From positions 1-20,649 of the forward strand of contig CAJKOJ010000035.1 in assembly GCA_905201505.1 (NCBI GenBank): a stretch of DNA of 20,649 bases, given 5' to 3'. The position numbers were made by a program, and so were the translations under genes. Shown in pieces: positions 6,993-15,597 of this stretch (positions are counted from its first letter, which is position 1; the number at the start of each line of letters is the position of its first letter). Below the pieces are notes generated by a model, which was not told the DNA's origin, did no database searches, and worked only from the letters and a program-made list of their open reading frames with translations. The stretch comes from an uncultured Eubacteriales bacterium. Its GTDB lineage: Bacteria > Bacillota > Clostridia > Lachnospirales > CAG-274.

Positions 6993-8225
6993 TTATTTGT
7001 TTTTGCTGTGATACCTTGAAATATTCATAAGCAGTCCCATACTTGCAAGCATCATTACAAGTGATGTACCTCCATAACTTATAAACGGAAGAGGTATACC
7101 TGTATTTGGAATTGTATTTGTAACAACGGCAATATTTATAATTACCTGTATAGCAATCATAGCTGTAATGCCTGTTGCAAGAAGCATTGCAAATGGTTCG
7201 TTTGAATTTCTTATAGCAATGTAAATTCCACGCCATATAAGGACAATATACAATGTAACTACAATAGCCGCTCCAAACCAGCCAAGCTCCTCACATATAA
7301 TTGCAAATATAATATCATTTTGTGCTTCGGGCATATATCCCATTTTCTGCCTGGAACCGCCTATACCAAGACCGAACATACCTCCGCTTGCTACAGAATA
7401 TAATGACTGGAGCACCTGATACCCCTTTTCATTTGCCACCAGTTCGGGGTGCAGCCAAGCCTCAACACGGTCACTTCTCCACGAACCAAATATCATTACA
7501 AGTACACCTGCTGCACCTGCGGCACCAATTGTCAATGAATATCTAAGTTTTGGTGAATACACAAAAAGCAGTACAACGCTTATACCGCCTATTACAATAG
7601 CCGTACTCAGGTTTTCCAAAGCTACAATACCTGTAGGCAAAATCATAATTCCAAGATATTTAGCAACACCTTTCCACGTTGTAAGCATTTTGGGGTTATT
7701 CTCCAGTACTGCAGCAAGAGTAATAATAAGTGCAAACTTAGAAACTTCAGAAGGCTGAAATTCAAAGCCAAAATTAAGCCATCTTCTTGCACCGTTATGT
7801 GTAACACCCAAAGGTGTAAATACTAACAGCAGCAGAATAATTGAGCCAAAGTACATAAATTTTATACAGGGCTTTAATATTTCATAATCAATTTTAGACA
7901 CAAAATACATTGCAATAAAGCCTGCCACTGAAAAGAACAAGTCCTTTTTAAGATATGTATACATATCCGCATTTTCGCCCTGGCCTGCTGTATAATAGCT
8001 TGAGCTGAATACCATAATTACACCAATAGCAACAAGCAGTATTACACACAAGAGAATAACATAATCAATCTGACCTCTGTATTTAACTTTTTGAGGTCTC
8101 TTTCTATCAGCACTTTTATAAGCAGCTTTGTTCCTTGAATCAGGTGCCGCACCATACCCGCTTCTGCCTGATGCACTCGAACCCCTTAAAGGTTTTAAAG
8201 GCTGCCTGTTACCATAATTATTCAT
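6993..8225 (-). CDS. SEDS peptidoglycan glycosyltransferase, FtsW/SpoVE type
   Basis: SEDS proteins polymerise lipid II into glycan strands in partnership with a class B penicillin-binding protein. Numbering here follows the longer frame beginning at 8237 (414 residues). The chosen ATG at 8225 is preceded by GGTGAT, which matches the 3' end of 16S rRNA, and gives 410 residues. The protein has a basic, Gly/Ser/Arg-rich cytoplasmic tail of about 50 residues, then about ten membrane segments. Family motifs are GARRWLNFGFEFQPSEVSK (149-167), the loop around WRSDRVEAWLHP, and AQNDIIFAIICEELG with the conserved Asp308. By position after murD it corresponds to B. subtilis spoVE, but it may serve as the division FtsW; sequence alone does not separate the two. 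Confidence 0.88.
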   Translation of the reverse strand: MNNYGNRQPLKPLRGSSASGRSGYGAAPDSRNKAAYKSADRKRPQKVKYRGQIDYVILLCVILLVAIGVIMVFSSSYYTAGQGENADMYTYLKKDLFFSVAGFIAMYFVSKIDYEILKPCIKFMYFGSIILLLLVFTPLGVTHNGARRWLNFGFEFQPSEVSKFALIITLAAVLENNPKMLTTWKGVAKYLGIMILPTGIVALENLSTAIVIGGISVVLLFVYSPKLRYSLTIGAAGAAGVLVMIFGSWRSDRVEAWLHPELVANEKGYQVLQSLYSVASGGMFGLGIGGSRQKMGYMPEAQNDIIFAIICEELGWFGAAIVVTLYIVLIWRGIYIAIRNSNEPFAMLLATGITAMIAIQVIINIAVVTNTIPNTGIPLPFISYGGTSLVMMLASMGLLMNISRYHSKNK

Positions 8226-8229
8226 ATTA

Positions 8230-8235
8230 ATCACC
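8230..8235 (-). promoter_or_regulatory. Ribosome site deciding the SEDS start codon
   Basis: GGTGAT on the minus strand lies 4 nt before the ATG at 8225, the right position for the distal part of the anti-Shine-Dalgarno sequence. The in-frame ATG at 8237 has no recognisable ribosome site. Confidence 0.6.
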
Positions 8236-8244
8236 ATTTCTAAA

Positions 8245-9600
8245 CTACTTTAAATTCCTGACATAATCCTTAAATATTTCTCCCCTCTGCTCATAGGATT
8301 TAAACATATCCCAGCTTGCACAGGCAGGAGACAGCAGAACGCAGTCCCCGGGGGCAGCATTCTCATAACACAAATCTATAGCCTCTTCAAATGTTTCGGC
8401 AATCTTATAATTTGAAAATCCAGCATCGTCAAGTGTTTTGGCAATTTTATCCCTTACATCACCTATTACAGCTGCAAACTTTACTCTTCCCTTAAATGTA
8501 TCTATCCACGCTGTAAAATCAGAACCTTTGTCATAGCCTCCCGCTATTATACATATAGGACGTTTCATAGCCTCAACAGCCTTTATTGATGCATCAGGAT
8601 TAGTTCCCTTTGAATCATTGTAAAACTCTATATCATTAACCGCTGTCACATATTCAATTCTGTGTTCAACTGCAGTAAACTCCATTAAAACCTTTTTAAC
8701 TGTATCCATAGGAACACCTGCGGCAATGCAGCAGCCAACAGCAGCCATTGCATTTTCAACATTATGTCCGCCTAAAATATGCAGCTTGCTAATGTCAATA
8801 ACCTTTTCATCGTACCCCAAAGCTTTTATATAAATACTTTTTTCATCAGAATATATACCTTCATCAATTTTGTTATTAAGTGAGAAAAATATTACCTTAG
8901 CCTTTGTTTTATCAGCCATAGCTCTTGTGACTTTATCATTATAATTTAATATGCAATAGTCCTCTTCAGTCTGATTTTCAAAAACCCTTTCCTTTGCCTT
9001 AATATAATTTTCAATAGTATGATGTCTGTTAAGATGGTCAGGTGTAATATTTAATACAGCACTTACCTTTGGACAGAACTTATCTATACTCTCCAACTGA
9101 AAACTTGAAAGCTCTGCCGCCACAATGCTGTTTTCATCAGCATCAAGAGCAATATCAGCAAAAGGATTTCCAATGTTCCCTACAACAAATGTCTTTTCAA
9201 AGTAAGCTTTACATATATCACCAACAAGAGTTGTTGTTGTTGTTTTGCCATTAGTACCTGTAATACCTATTACCGGAGCCTTGCAAAATAAATAGGCAAG
9301 CTCAATTTCACCTATAACAGGAATTCCCAGTTCCCTTGCCTTATTTACAAAAGGAAGATCTGTAGGTACGCCCGGGCTCATAACAAGAATTTCCATTTTA
9401 TCTATTATATCGTCGGGGTTTGAGCCTAAATATAGTTCAAACCCACTTTCTGTAAGCTCTTTAACTTCATTTTCCAGTTTATCTTCAGTTTTTGCATCCT
9501 GAACTGTTACAACAGCACCAAGTTTTTTGAGCAGATAAGCTGCTGCAATACCGCTTTTTGCAATACCGCTTACTAAAACCTTTTTATCTTTAAAATCCAT
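8245..9600 (-). CDS. murD: UDP-N-acetylmuramoyl-L-alanine:D-glutamate ligase MurD
   Basis: MurD adds D-glutamate to UDP-MurNAc-L-Ala in the cytoplasm, using ATP. The 451 residues span the usual three domains. An N-terminal UDP-binding Rossmann domain holds VLVSGIAKSG and MSPGVP (74-79). A central ATPase domain has the P-loop GTNGKT at 115-120 and LSSFQLE at 164-170. The C-terminal ligase domain has the MurD-specific NDSKGTNPDA at 328-337. The ATG at 9600 follows an AGGGGGA site, 18 nt after mraY. It ends 19 nt before the SEDS start. It is a standard dcw member with no sign of damage. Confidence 0.95.
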   Translation of the reverse strand: MDFKDKKVLVSGIAKSGIAAAYLLKKLGAVVTVQDAKTEDKLENEVKELTESGFELYLGSNPDDIIDKMEILVMSPGVPTDLPFVNKARELGIPVIGEIELAYLFCKAPVIGITGTNGKTTTTTLVGDICKAYFEKTFVVGNIGNPFADIALDADENSIVAAELSSFQLESIDKFCPKVSAVLNITPDHLNRHHTIENYIKAKERVFENQTEEDYCILNYNDKVTRAMADKTKAKVIFFSLNNKIDEGIYSDEKSIYIKALGYDEKVIDISKLHILGGHNVENAMAAVGCCIAAGVPMDTVKKVLMEFTAVEHRIEYVTAVNDIEFYNDSKGTNPDASIKAVEAMKRPICIIAGGYDKGSDFTAWIDTFKGRVKFAAVIGDVRDKIAKTLDDAGFSNYKIAETFEEAIDLCYENAAPGDCVLLSPACASWDMFKSYEQRGEIFKDYVRNLK

Positions 9601-9618
9601 TAGTATAATCCCCCTGCA

Positions 9619-10596
9619 CTAAATGAAATTTCTACACGCAGCAAAGCCAATAAGACACAAAACAGCCGTAACAATCCAGAACAGCTGAACAACCTTTATA
9701 CCTTCCATACCACAAAGCTCAAAGTGATGATGAATAGGTGCCATTTTAAATATTCTTTTACCATGTGTAGCCTTAAAATATGTAACCTGTATAATAACAG
9801 ACAAACTTTCGCATACATATACCAAACCTACGATTACAAGAACCACAGGCATTTTTGTAAGTATAGCAATACTTGCCACAAAACCTCCTAAGGCAAGAGA
9901 ACCAGTATCCCCCATAAATACCTTTGCAGGGTGACAGTTAAACACAAGAAATCCCATTAATGCACCAATCACTGCACCGCATACATACACAAGTCCTGCC
10001 ATAGCAGCTGCATAAGCAACAAAGAGGAAAAACGTTGCAACAAGTACAGTTACACCTGATGCAAGTCCGTCAAGACCATCAGTAAGGTTTACACTGTTTA
10101 CCGTTCCTACCATTACAAAAAACAAAAACGGTGCATATACCCAGCCCAAATCAATATAAAATCCGTCAGTAAAGGGGATATAAATATCAGTACCAATTCC
10201 GCTTTTAACTATGTACATATAAAAAAGCACTGTAACAATAAGCTGAAAGACAATTTTCTGCCAAGGTTTCAGTCCTTCATTCTGTTTTTTTACAACCTTT
10301 AAGAAATCATCAATAAAGCCAACAATGCCATATCCCACTGTTATAAGCATAACAGCCATTGCATCATAGCTTCCTCTTGCAAAAAGCAATGCAGATATAA
10401 TAAATCCTATAAGTATCATAACACCGCCCATAGTAGGAGTCCCCTCTTTTTTCTTATGAGACTGAGGACCCTCCTCTCTTATCGGCTGACCAAACTTCAT
10501 TCTGTGGAGAATTGGTATAACTATAGGGCATATTACAACAGTAACAATAAATGCGGCAAGTATAGCGTATACAGCAACAAAAAGTTCAGGTTTCAT
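9619..10596 (-). CDS. mraY: Phospho-MurNAc-pentapeptide translocase MraY
   Basis: MraY transfers phospho-MurNAc-pentapeptide to undecaprenyl phosphate, making lipid I at the inner face of the membrane. The 325-residue product has about ten membrane helices and the family's catalytic blocks: EEGPQSHKKKEGTPTMGG (41-58), the Asp-Asp pair at 96-97 in IDDFLK, NLTDGLDGLASG (170-181), FMGDTGSLALGG (227-238), and the HHH triad at 289-291. Its ATG overlaps the murF stop codon by one base (TAATG), so the two are probably translationally coupled. Length and motifs are complete. Confidence 0.95.
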   Translation of the reverse strand: MKPELFVAVYAILAAFIVTVVICPIVIPILHRMKFGQPIREEGPQSHKKKEGTPTMGGVMILIGFIISALLFARGSYDAMAVMLITVGYGIVGFIDDFLKVVKKQNEGLKPWQKIVFQLIVTVLFYMYIVKSGIGTDIYIPFTDGFYIDLGWVYAPFLFFVMVGTVNSVNLTDGLDGLASGVTVLVATFFLFVAYAAAMAGLVYVCGAVIGALMGFLVFNCHPAKVFMGDTGSLALGGFVASIAILTKMPVVLVIVGLVYVCESLSVIIQVTYFKATHGKRIFKMAPIHHHFELCGMEGIKVVQLFWIVTAVLCLIGFAACRNFI

Positions 10597-11957
10597 TATT
10601 CCACACTCCTAAGTTTTTCAATTATTTTTTCAAAATGCATACCTCTTGACGCTTTTACAAGCACAGTACACTTTTCAGGAAGTATACCTTCAATATCATT
10701 TATAAATTCTTCCTTAGTCTTAAAATATGCAACCTCACTGCCGCCCATAGCAACGGCACCCTCATACATATTTTCAGACATTTCTCCTATACATATCAGA
10801 TAGTCAATACCTCTGTGAACAGCATATCTTCCTACCTCAGCATGGTACTGAGGGGCCTTCTCACCAAGTTCAAACATATCTCCCAGAATACAGCATGTAG
10901 TTCCTTCACAGGCAGCAAGCACATCAATTGCAGCCTCTACTGACTGTGGGTTTGCATTATAAGCATCATTTATTACAGTATATTTATCCCCCTCAATAAT
11001 ATCCATTCGCATTGCTGTAGGGTGAAAACATTCAATACCGTCTTTTATTTCTTCTGCACTAAGTCCCAAAGCAAAACCTACTGCTGCCGCAAACATAGCA
11101 TTTTTAACCATATGCTTACCTGGTATCGGTATATTCACAGGTATTTTAATATTGTTATCATCAAGGTAAATTGTACAGCTTATACCGTCAAGTCCTCTTT
11201 CAACAACATTGTCCGCATGAACTTCTGCAAATTCATTTAAACTGCAATAACAAAGGTTTTTATACTTTCTTGCTATCGTTACAAGTTTGTCATCATCACC
11301 GTTTAAAATTTTCAAACTCTCTTCAGCCATGTGATTAAATACTTCACACTTTGCTTTAAGTATTCCGTCTCTGCTGCCTAAATTTTCAATGTGTGAAACA
11401 CCAATATTTGTTATTACAGCAATATCAGGCAATGCAATTGAAGAGAGATAATCTATTTCATCAAGGTGATTCATACCCATTTCAATAACTGCCACATCTG
11501 TATCCTCTTCTATTCTGAAAATAGTAAGAGGAACGCCAATGTCATTATTGTAATTTCCCTGTGTTTTTACTGTCTTGTATTTTCTTGAAAGTACAGAAGC
11601 AACTATATCCTTTGTAGTTGTCTTGCCCACACTTCCTGTTACAGCAACAACTTTAAGATTTGTAAGCTTTTTTCTGTAATATCTTGCTATATCACCTAAT
11701 GCAGCCCTTGTATCCCTGACTACAACTGACGGTACGGGACAAGCCTCATACTCTCTTTCTGTCACAACAGCAACAGCACCTTCAGCACAAGCCATATCAA
11801 TAAAATCGTGTCCGTCAAATTTTTCTCCCTTTAATGGTATATAAAGGCAGTTTTCTCCTATATCTCTTGAATCCCTTGATATGGAGTTTATTTCAACATC
11901 AGCTCCTCTTAAAGTTCCGCCAATATTTTCTGCAATTTCTTTAAGTGTTAATTTCAT
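10596..11957 (-). CDS. murF: UDP-MurNAc-tripeptide:D-Ala-D-Ala ligase MurF
   Basis: MurF adds the D-Ala-D-Ala dipeptide to complete UDP-MurNAc-pentapeptide in the cytoplasm. The 453-residue product has the N-terminal UDP-binding domain with SRDSR at 27-31, the ATP P-loop GSVGKTTTK at 108-116, the EMGMNHLDEID block around 159-169, and the MurF signature DAYNANP at 331-337. The ATG at 11957 lies two bases after the murE stop codon, with a GGGAGAG ribosome site inside the murE end. The stop overlaps the mraY start. The tight packing shows murE, murF and mraY form one transcript. Confidence 0.95.
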   Translation of the reverse strand: MKLTLKEIAENIGGTLRGADVEINSISRDSRDIGENCLYIPLKGEKFDGHDFIDMACAEGAVAVVTEREYEACPVPSVVVRDTRAALGDIARYYRKKLTNLKVVAVTGSVGKTTTKDIVASVLSRKYKTVKTQGNYNNDIGVPLTIFRIEEDTDVAVIEMGMNHLDEIDYLSSIALPDIAVITNIGVSHIENLGSRDGILKAKCEVFNHMAEESLKILNGDDDKLVTIARKYKNLCYCSLNEFAEVHADNVVERGLDGISCTIYLDDNNIKIPVNIPIPGKHMVKNAMFAAAVGFALGLSAEEIKDGIECFHPTAMRMDIIEGDKYTVINDAYNANPQSVEAAIDVLAACEGTTCCILGDMFELGEKAPQYHAEVGRYAVHRGIDYLICIGEMSENMYEGAVAMGGSEVAYFKTKEEFINDIEGILPEKCTVLVKASRGMHFEKIIEKLRSVE

Positions 11958-11959
11958 AT

Positions 11960-13417
11960 TTATTTCTCTCCCAGTATTTCCTCTGCAGCCTCTGCATCGT
12001 CAAAGTGTATTGTTTTATCTCTTAGTATCTGATAGTTTTCGTGTCCCTTACCGGCAATTATTATACTATCACCCAGTTCAGCTATTTCAATAGCCTTTCT
12101 TATAGCCTCTTTTCTGTCAACTATCATTTCATAGTTTTTTGTTACAGGTTTAACACCTGCCTCAACCTCTTTAAGTATTGAGTATGGTTCCTCTGAACGT
12201 GGGTTATCCGATGTTATAATGGGTATATCACCAAGTCTTGCAACAATTTCACCCATTATAGGACGCTTTGTCCTGTCTCTGTCACCGCCGCAGCCAAACA
12301 CAGTTATTATCCTGCCTTTAGTAAACTCCCTAACAGCATTAATAATATTTTCAAGCCCGTCAGGTGTGTGTGCATAGTCAACAATTACGTTAAATCCTTT
12401 GTTGTTAGGAATATTCTGTATTCTTCCGGGCACACCCTTAATATTGTTTATGCCCTCCTGTATATCCTTTACAGACACTCCAAGACTTAACATAGCACCA
12501 ATAGCCGCCAAGGCATTATATACACTGAACCTTCCCGGCACCATAAGTTCAAACCTTACATTTTCACCATTTATATTTACAGTAAAATGAACTCTGTCCA
12601 TTAAATATTCAATTTCTTTTGCCTGCAAATCACTAGGCTTTTCAATACTGTAAGTCATAACGGAGCAAGAGGCATTTTCCACAATTCTTTCAGCCCACTC
12701 ATCGTCAGCATTTACAACCCCACTCTCACACATATTAAAAAGTTTTGCTTTTGCTGCACAATAGTTTTCCATAGTTTTATGAAAATCCAAGTGGTCCTGC
12801 GTCAGATTTGTAAACACACCAACTTTAAATTTTAACCCTTTTACCTTTTTCAGTTCAAGACTGTGAGATGATACTTCCATAACAACATCATCACATTTTT
12901 CATCAGCCATTATTCTAAGCATCTTATTAAGCTCAATAGTATCAGGGGTAGTGCTTGTGGCAAAGTCAATTTCCCTCTTCTTTCCGCCTATTCTTATTTC
13001 AACTGTACCTATTACAGCTGTTTTATGCTTTATATGGTTTAACACAGACTCTATAAAATAAGTTGTACTTGTTTTGCCGTTTGTTCCCGTTACACCAATT
13101 ATATTTAAATCCTTACCTGGATTATCGTAAAAATTACAAGCTATAACAGCCAAAGCATCCCTTGCATTTTCCACTTGATATACAGTCATATCTTCAGGAA
13201 TGTCTTCAATTGAATGTTCTGTAATAACAGCTTTACAGCCATTTTCATAAGCCGCAGGTATAAACCTGTGACCGTCTACAGTCATACCAACCATAGCTAT
13301 AAACAACACTCCGTCTTTCGCCTTTCTGGAGTCAATTGTCATTGCATTAATGTCAATATCTGTTTTTCCGTTTATTAATTTACCTTCAACATTTTCAAGT
13401 ATATCTCTTAATTTCAA
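11960..13417 (-). CDS. murE: UDP-MurNAc-L-Ala-D-Glu:meso-DAP ligase MurE
   Basis: MurE adds the third amino acid of the stem peptide. The 485-residue product has the P-loop GTNGKT at 111-116, STTPDT (155-160) and EVSSHSLEL (181-189) substrate blocks, GCGGDRDRTKRP (375-386), the specificity motif DNPR at 404-407, and KGHE at 457-460. DNPRSE at this site is the known signature for meso-diaminopimelate, so the wall is probably of the mDAP type. The ATG at 13417 follows a GGAGTGAT ribosome site. The gene is separated from the upstream PBP gene by 90 bp holding a promoter-like sequence, so it may also be transcribed independently of it. Confidence 0.95.
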   Translation of the reverse strand: MKLRDILENVEGKLINGKTDIDINAMTIDSRKAKDGVLFIAMVGMTVDGHRFIPAAYENGCKAVITEHSIEDIPEDMTVYQVENARDALAVIACNFYDNPGKDLNIIGVTGTNGKTSTTYFIESVLNHIKHKTAVIGTVEIRIGGKKREIDFATSTTPDTIELNKMLRIMADEKCDDVVMEVSSHSLELKKVKGLKFKVGVFTNLTQDHLDFHKTMENYCAAKAKLFNMCESGVVNADDEWAERIVENASCSVMTYSIEKPSDLQAKEIEYLMDRVHFTVNINGENVRFELMVPGRFSVYNALAAIGAMLSLGVSVKDIQEGINNIKGVPGRIQNIPNNKGFNVIVDYAHTPDGLENIINAVREFTKGRIITVFGCGGDRDRTKRPIMGEIVARLGDIPIITSDNPRSEEPYSILKEVEAGVKPVTKNYEMIVDRKEAIRKAIEIAELGDSIIIAGKGHENYQILRDKTIHFDDAEAAEEILGEK

Positions 13418-13490
13418 AATATCACTCCTTCACTGTATTGTCCGGCAAAGTTAAGTTCCGACACAAATATTCAGCCCATAATTATTTATA

Positions 13491-13519
13491 ATTATACTAC
13501 ATTTTTCCTAATCTGTATA
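13491..13519 (-). promoter_or_regulatory. Possible promoter for murE-murF-mraY-murD-SEDS
   Basis: On the minus strand TATACA (13519-13514) and a perfect TATAAT (13496-13491) are 17 bp apart, at the end of the spoVD-like gene and about 75 bp before the murE start. The -35 matches 4 of 6 bases. The very AT-rich surroundings raise the chance of a false match. Confidence 0.4.
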
Positions 13520-15457
13520 TAGTAGAATTTTACTATTTTGATTAATTATTGTACCTTTCGGCGGGAACTGTGACTTAACATTTTCACCTTCACCAATGAT
13601 TTCAACAGTAATTTTGTCCTTTACTGCCTGATTTTTTGCTTTACCTACGCTCATTCCTTCATATAAAGGTACTTCAATAGGAGCAACACCCTTCATTTCA
13701 AGCTCTTCTTCACTGTATTGTGGAGTTATCCCCAAATAAGGTAATGAATTTGTTAATAACTCTTTCATTACAGGTCCTGCCACCTGACCTCCGTAATAAA
13801 CTCCCTGAGGCTCATCAACAAGCACAACAGCTATTACCTGTGGATTTTCAGCAGGAGCAAAGGCACAAAAACTTGCAATGTACTTCCCGCTTCTTCTCGG
13901 AAGCTTTTCGCTTGTTGCAGTTTTTCCGCCTATTCTATATCCGGGTATGTATGTCTTATTTCCTGATCCTACCTGAACAACACTTTCAAGTATTTTTTTC
14001 ATTCTCTCTGATGTTTCTTTTGAAATGGGATTTCCTGCATCCTTATACTCAAATGTTTTTACTGTGTTTCCCTCTTCACCCTTAAGCCCTACTGCAAAAT
14101 GAGGAGTAACCAGTCTTCCTCCGTTTACAGCAGCAGAAACCGCTCTTATAAGCTGAAGAGGCGTAATCTGAAAACTTTGACCAAAACTCATTGTTGCCAG
14201 CTCAACAGGTCCTATGTTTTCCTTTTTATGCATAATACCTACTGCTTCACCGGGCAAATCAACACCTGTTTTCTTATCAAAGCCAAACTTTATCATATAT
14301 TCATAAAACTTATCACTTCCAAGTCTTGCAGCTATATCCATAAACACTGGATTACAGCTATTTTGTACACCCTGAACAAAAGTCTCGCTTCCATGACTTC
14401 TGGGGCTTCTCCAGCATTTTATATATCTTCCGGCAACAGTTCTTCCGCCACCGCAGTTAAAGCTGCTTTCCTCTGTCACAACTCCTTCCTGCAGCCCTGC
14501 ACAAGAAGTTATTACTTTAAATGTGGAACCCGGTTCATAGGTATCATTAATATTAAAATTTCTCCACATTTGATTTAATGAATCATTCTTCTCCTTTTGC
14601 GACATTGAGCCCCACTTTGCCGCAAGCTCCTCATTATTTATTTTATACGGTTCATTTAAATTAAAACTTGGATATGAAGCCATAGCAAGCATTTCGCCGT
14701 TTTGAGGATTCATCATTATTATTGAACCTCTTTTTGCACTTTTTCCCCTTACAACCTTTTCTATTGTCTGTTCTGCATACTGCTGCAAATTTACATCTAT
14801 ACTTGTTACAAGGTCATATCCCGGCACAGGCGGAACTCTGTTTTGCTCACTGTTTTTAAGTTCACGCCCTCTGCCGTCTGTCTGTGTCATTATTTTTCCC
14901 TTTTCTCCCTTTAAATACTCCTCATATTTTGATTCAAGTCCAATTATTCCCTGATTATCTTTTCCTACAAAGCCTATTACCTGTGCAGCCAAAGTGTTAT
15001 ACGGATATATCCTCAATATATCCTCATCTACCATAACACCCTTAAGCTTTAGTGCGGCAATATCCTCTGCTGTCTTTTTATCCACTTTTGTTTTTATTCT
15101 CATCAAAGCAACCCTTTTGTTTATCTTTTCAAGAGTATCGTCATAATCAAGCTCTAGTTTTTCAGACAGTACCTTTGCTACCTTTTCAGGTTCTTCTACC
15201 TGTGCATGTATAACGCTTATTGAGGACACAGTTTTTGTTGCAGCAAGAGCTGTTCCGTTTCTGTCCAGTATGTCTCCTCTTTCCGGAGCAATCAATCTGT
15301 CTCTTGTCTGCTGCTCATAAGCAGCCTTCTGTAATTTGGGAGCCATAAACATTTGTATATAAAAAAGTCTAACAAGTAAAAGTATAAGTACAAGCTCAAT
15401 GCAAGCACAGAGAAAAACAGCTCTGCGTCTGGCACCAAGAGGAACACGGCTATTCAT
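13508..15457 (-). CDS. spoVD: Class B penicillin-binding protein, SpoVD type
   Basis: This transpeptidase crosslinks peptidoglycan; SpoVD acts in spore cortex synthesis. The 649-residue protein has a short basic N-terminus, one membrane anchor (about 13-35), the dimerisation domain (about 55-200, starting at APERGDILDRNG), the transpeptidase domain (about 240-570), and one C-terminal PASTA domain (592-649). Catalytic motifs are STFK at 311-314 and SCN at 367-369. The third motif reads KTA at 512-514 instead of the usual KTG. One PASTA domain and a position between pbpB and murE match B. subtilis spoVD. The ATG at 15457 has a GGGAGGT site. A terminator-like hairpin lies upstream, so it may have its own promoter. 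A vegetative role cannot be excluded. Confidence 0.85.
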   Translation of the reverse strand: MNSRVPLGARRRAVFLCACIELVLILLLVRLFYIQMFMAPKLQKAAYEQQTRDRLIAPERGDILDRNGTALAATKTVSSISVIHAQVEEPEKVAKVLSEKLELDYDDTLEKINKRVALMRIKTKVDKKTAEDIAALKLKGVMVDEDILRIYPYNTLAAQVIGFVGKDNQGIIGLESKYEEYLKGEKGKIMTQTDGRGRELKNSEQNRVPPVPGYDLVTSIDVNLQQYAEQTIEKVVRGKSAKRGSIIMMNPQNGEMLAMASYPSFNLNEPYKINNEELAAKWGSMSQKEKNDSLNQMWRNFNINDTYEPGSTFKVITSCAGLQEGVVTEESSFNCGGGRTVAGRYIKCWRSPRSHGSETFVQGVQNSCNPVFMDIAARLGSDKFYEYMIKFGFDKKTGVDLPGEAVGIMHKKENIGPVELATMSFGQSFQITPLQLIRAVSAAVNGGRLVTPHFAVGLKGEEGNTVKTFEYKDAGNPISKETSERMKKILESVVQVGSGNKTYIPGYRIGGKTATSEKLPRRSGKYIASFCAFAPAENPQVIAVVLVDEPQGVYYGGQVAGPVMKELLTNSLPYLGITPQYSEEELEMKGVAPIEVPLYEGMSVGKAKNQAVKDKITVEIIGEGENVKSQFPPKGTIINQNSKILLYTD

Positions 15458-15479
15458 ACAGACCTCCCTGCTTATTACA

Positions 15480-15524
15480 GCAGCCGCAGTATTTAAATAT
15501 TAACTGCATTTAAAATACCGCTGC
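15480..15524. repeat. Imperfect inverted repeat in the spoVD leader
   Basis: Arms GCAGCCGCAGTATTTAAAT (15480-15498) and ATTTAAAATACCGCTGC (15508-15524) can pair with a few bulges across a 9-nt loop. No T-run follows, so it is not a terminator. It lies between the pbpB terminator and the spoVD ribosome site, where it could act in the leader RNA or be a binding site. Confidence 0.45.
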
Positions 15525-15573
15525 ATAAAAAAAGATATTGTAATGAAGTTTATTTACTCCACTACAATATCTT
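15525..15573 (-). terminator. Predicted intrinsic terminator between pbpB and spoVD
   Basis: On the minus strand an 11-bp perfect stem (AAGATATTGTA/TACAATATCTT, plus-strand arms 15532-15542 and 15563-15573) is extended by a further imperfect inner stem. It is followed by seven T residues (15531-15525). It begins 25 nt after the pbpB stop codon. The stem is AT-rich, so its efficiency may be partial. Confidence 0.65.
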
Positions 15574-15597
15574 ATTTTAAAATATCACGAACTATTA

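Noticed and set aside
7322..7546. A 74-codon plus-strand open frame opposite the SEDS gene
   Set aside because: It is an antisense shadow of conserved SEDS motifs with no start signal.
14099..14578. A 159-codon plus-strand open frame opposite the spoVD-like gene
   Set aside because: It lies wholly antisense to conserved transpeptidase sequence, has an erratic composition rich in Ser, Tyr and Cys, and has no ribosome site.
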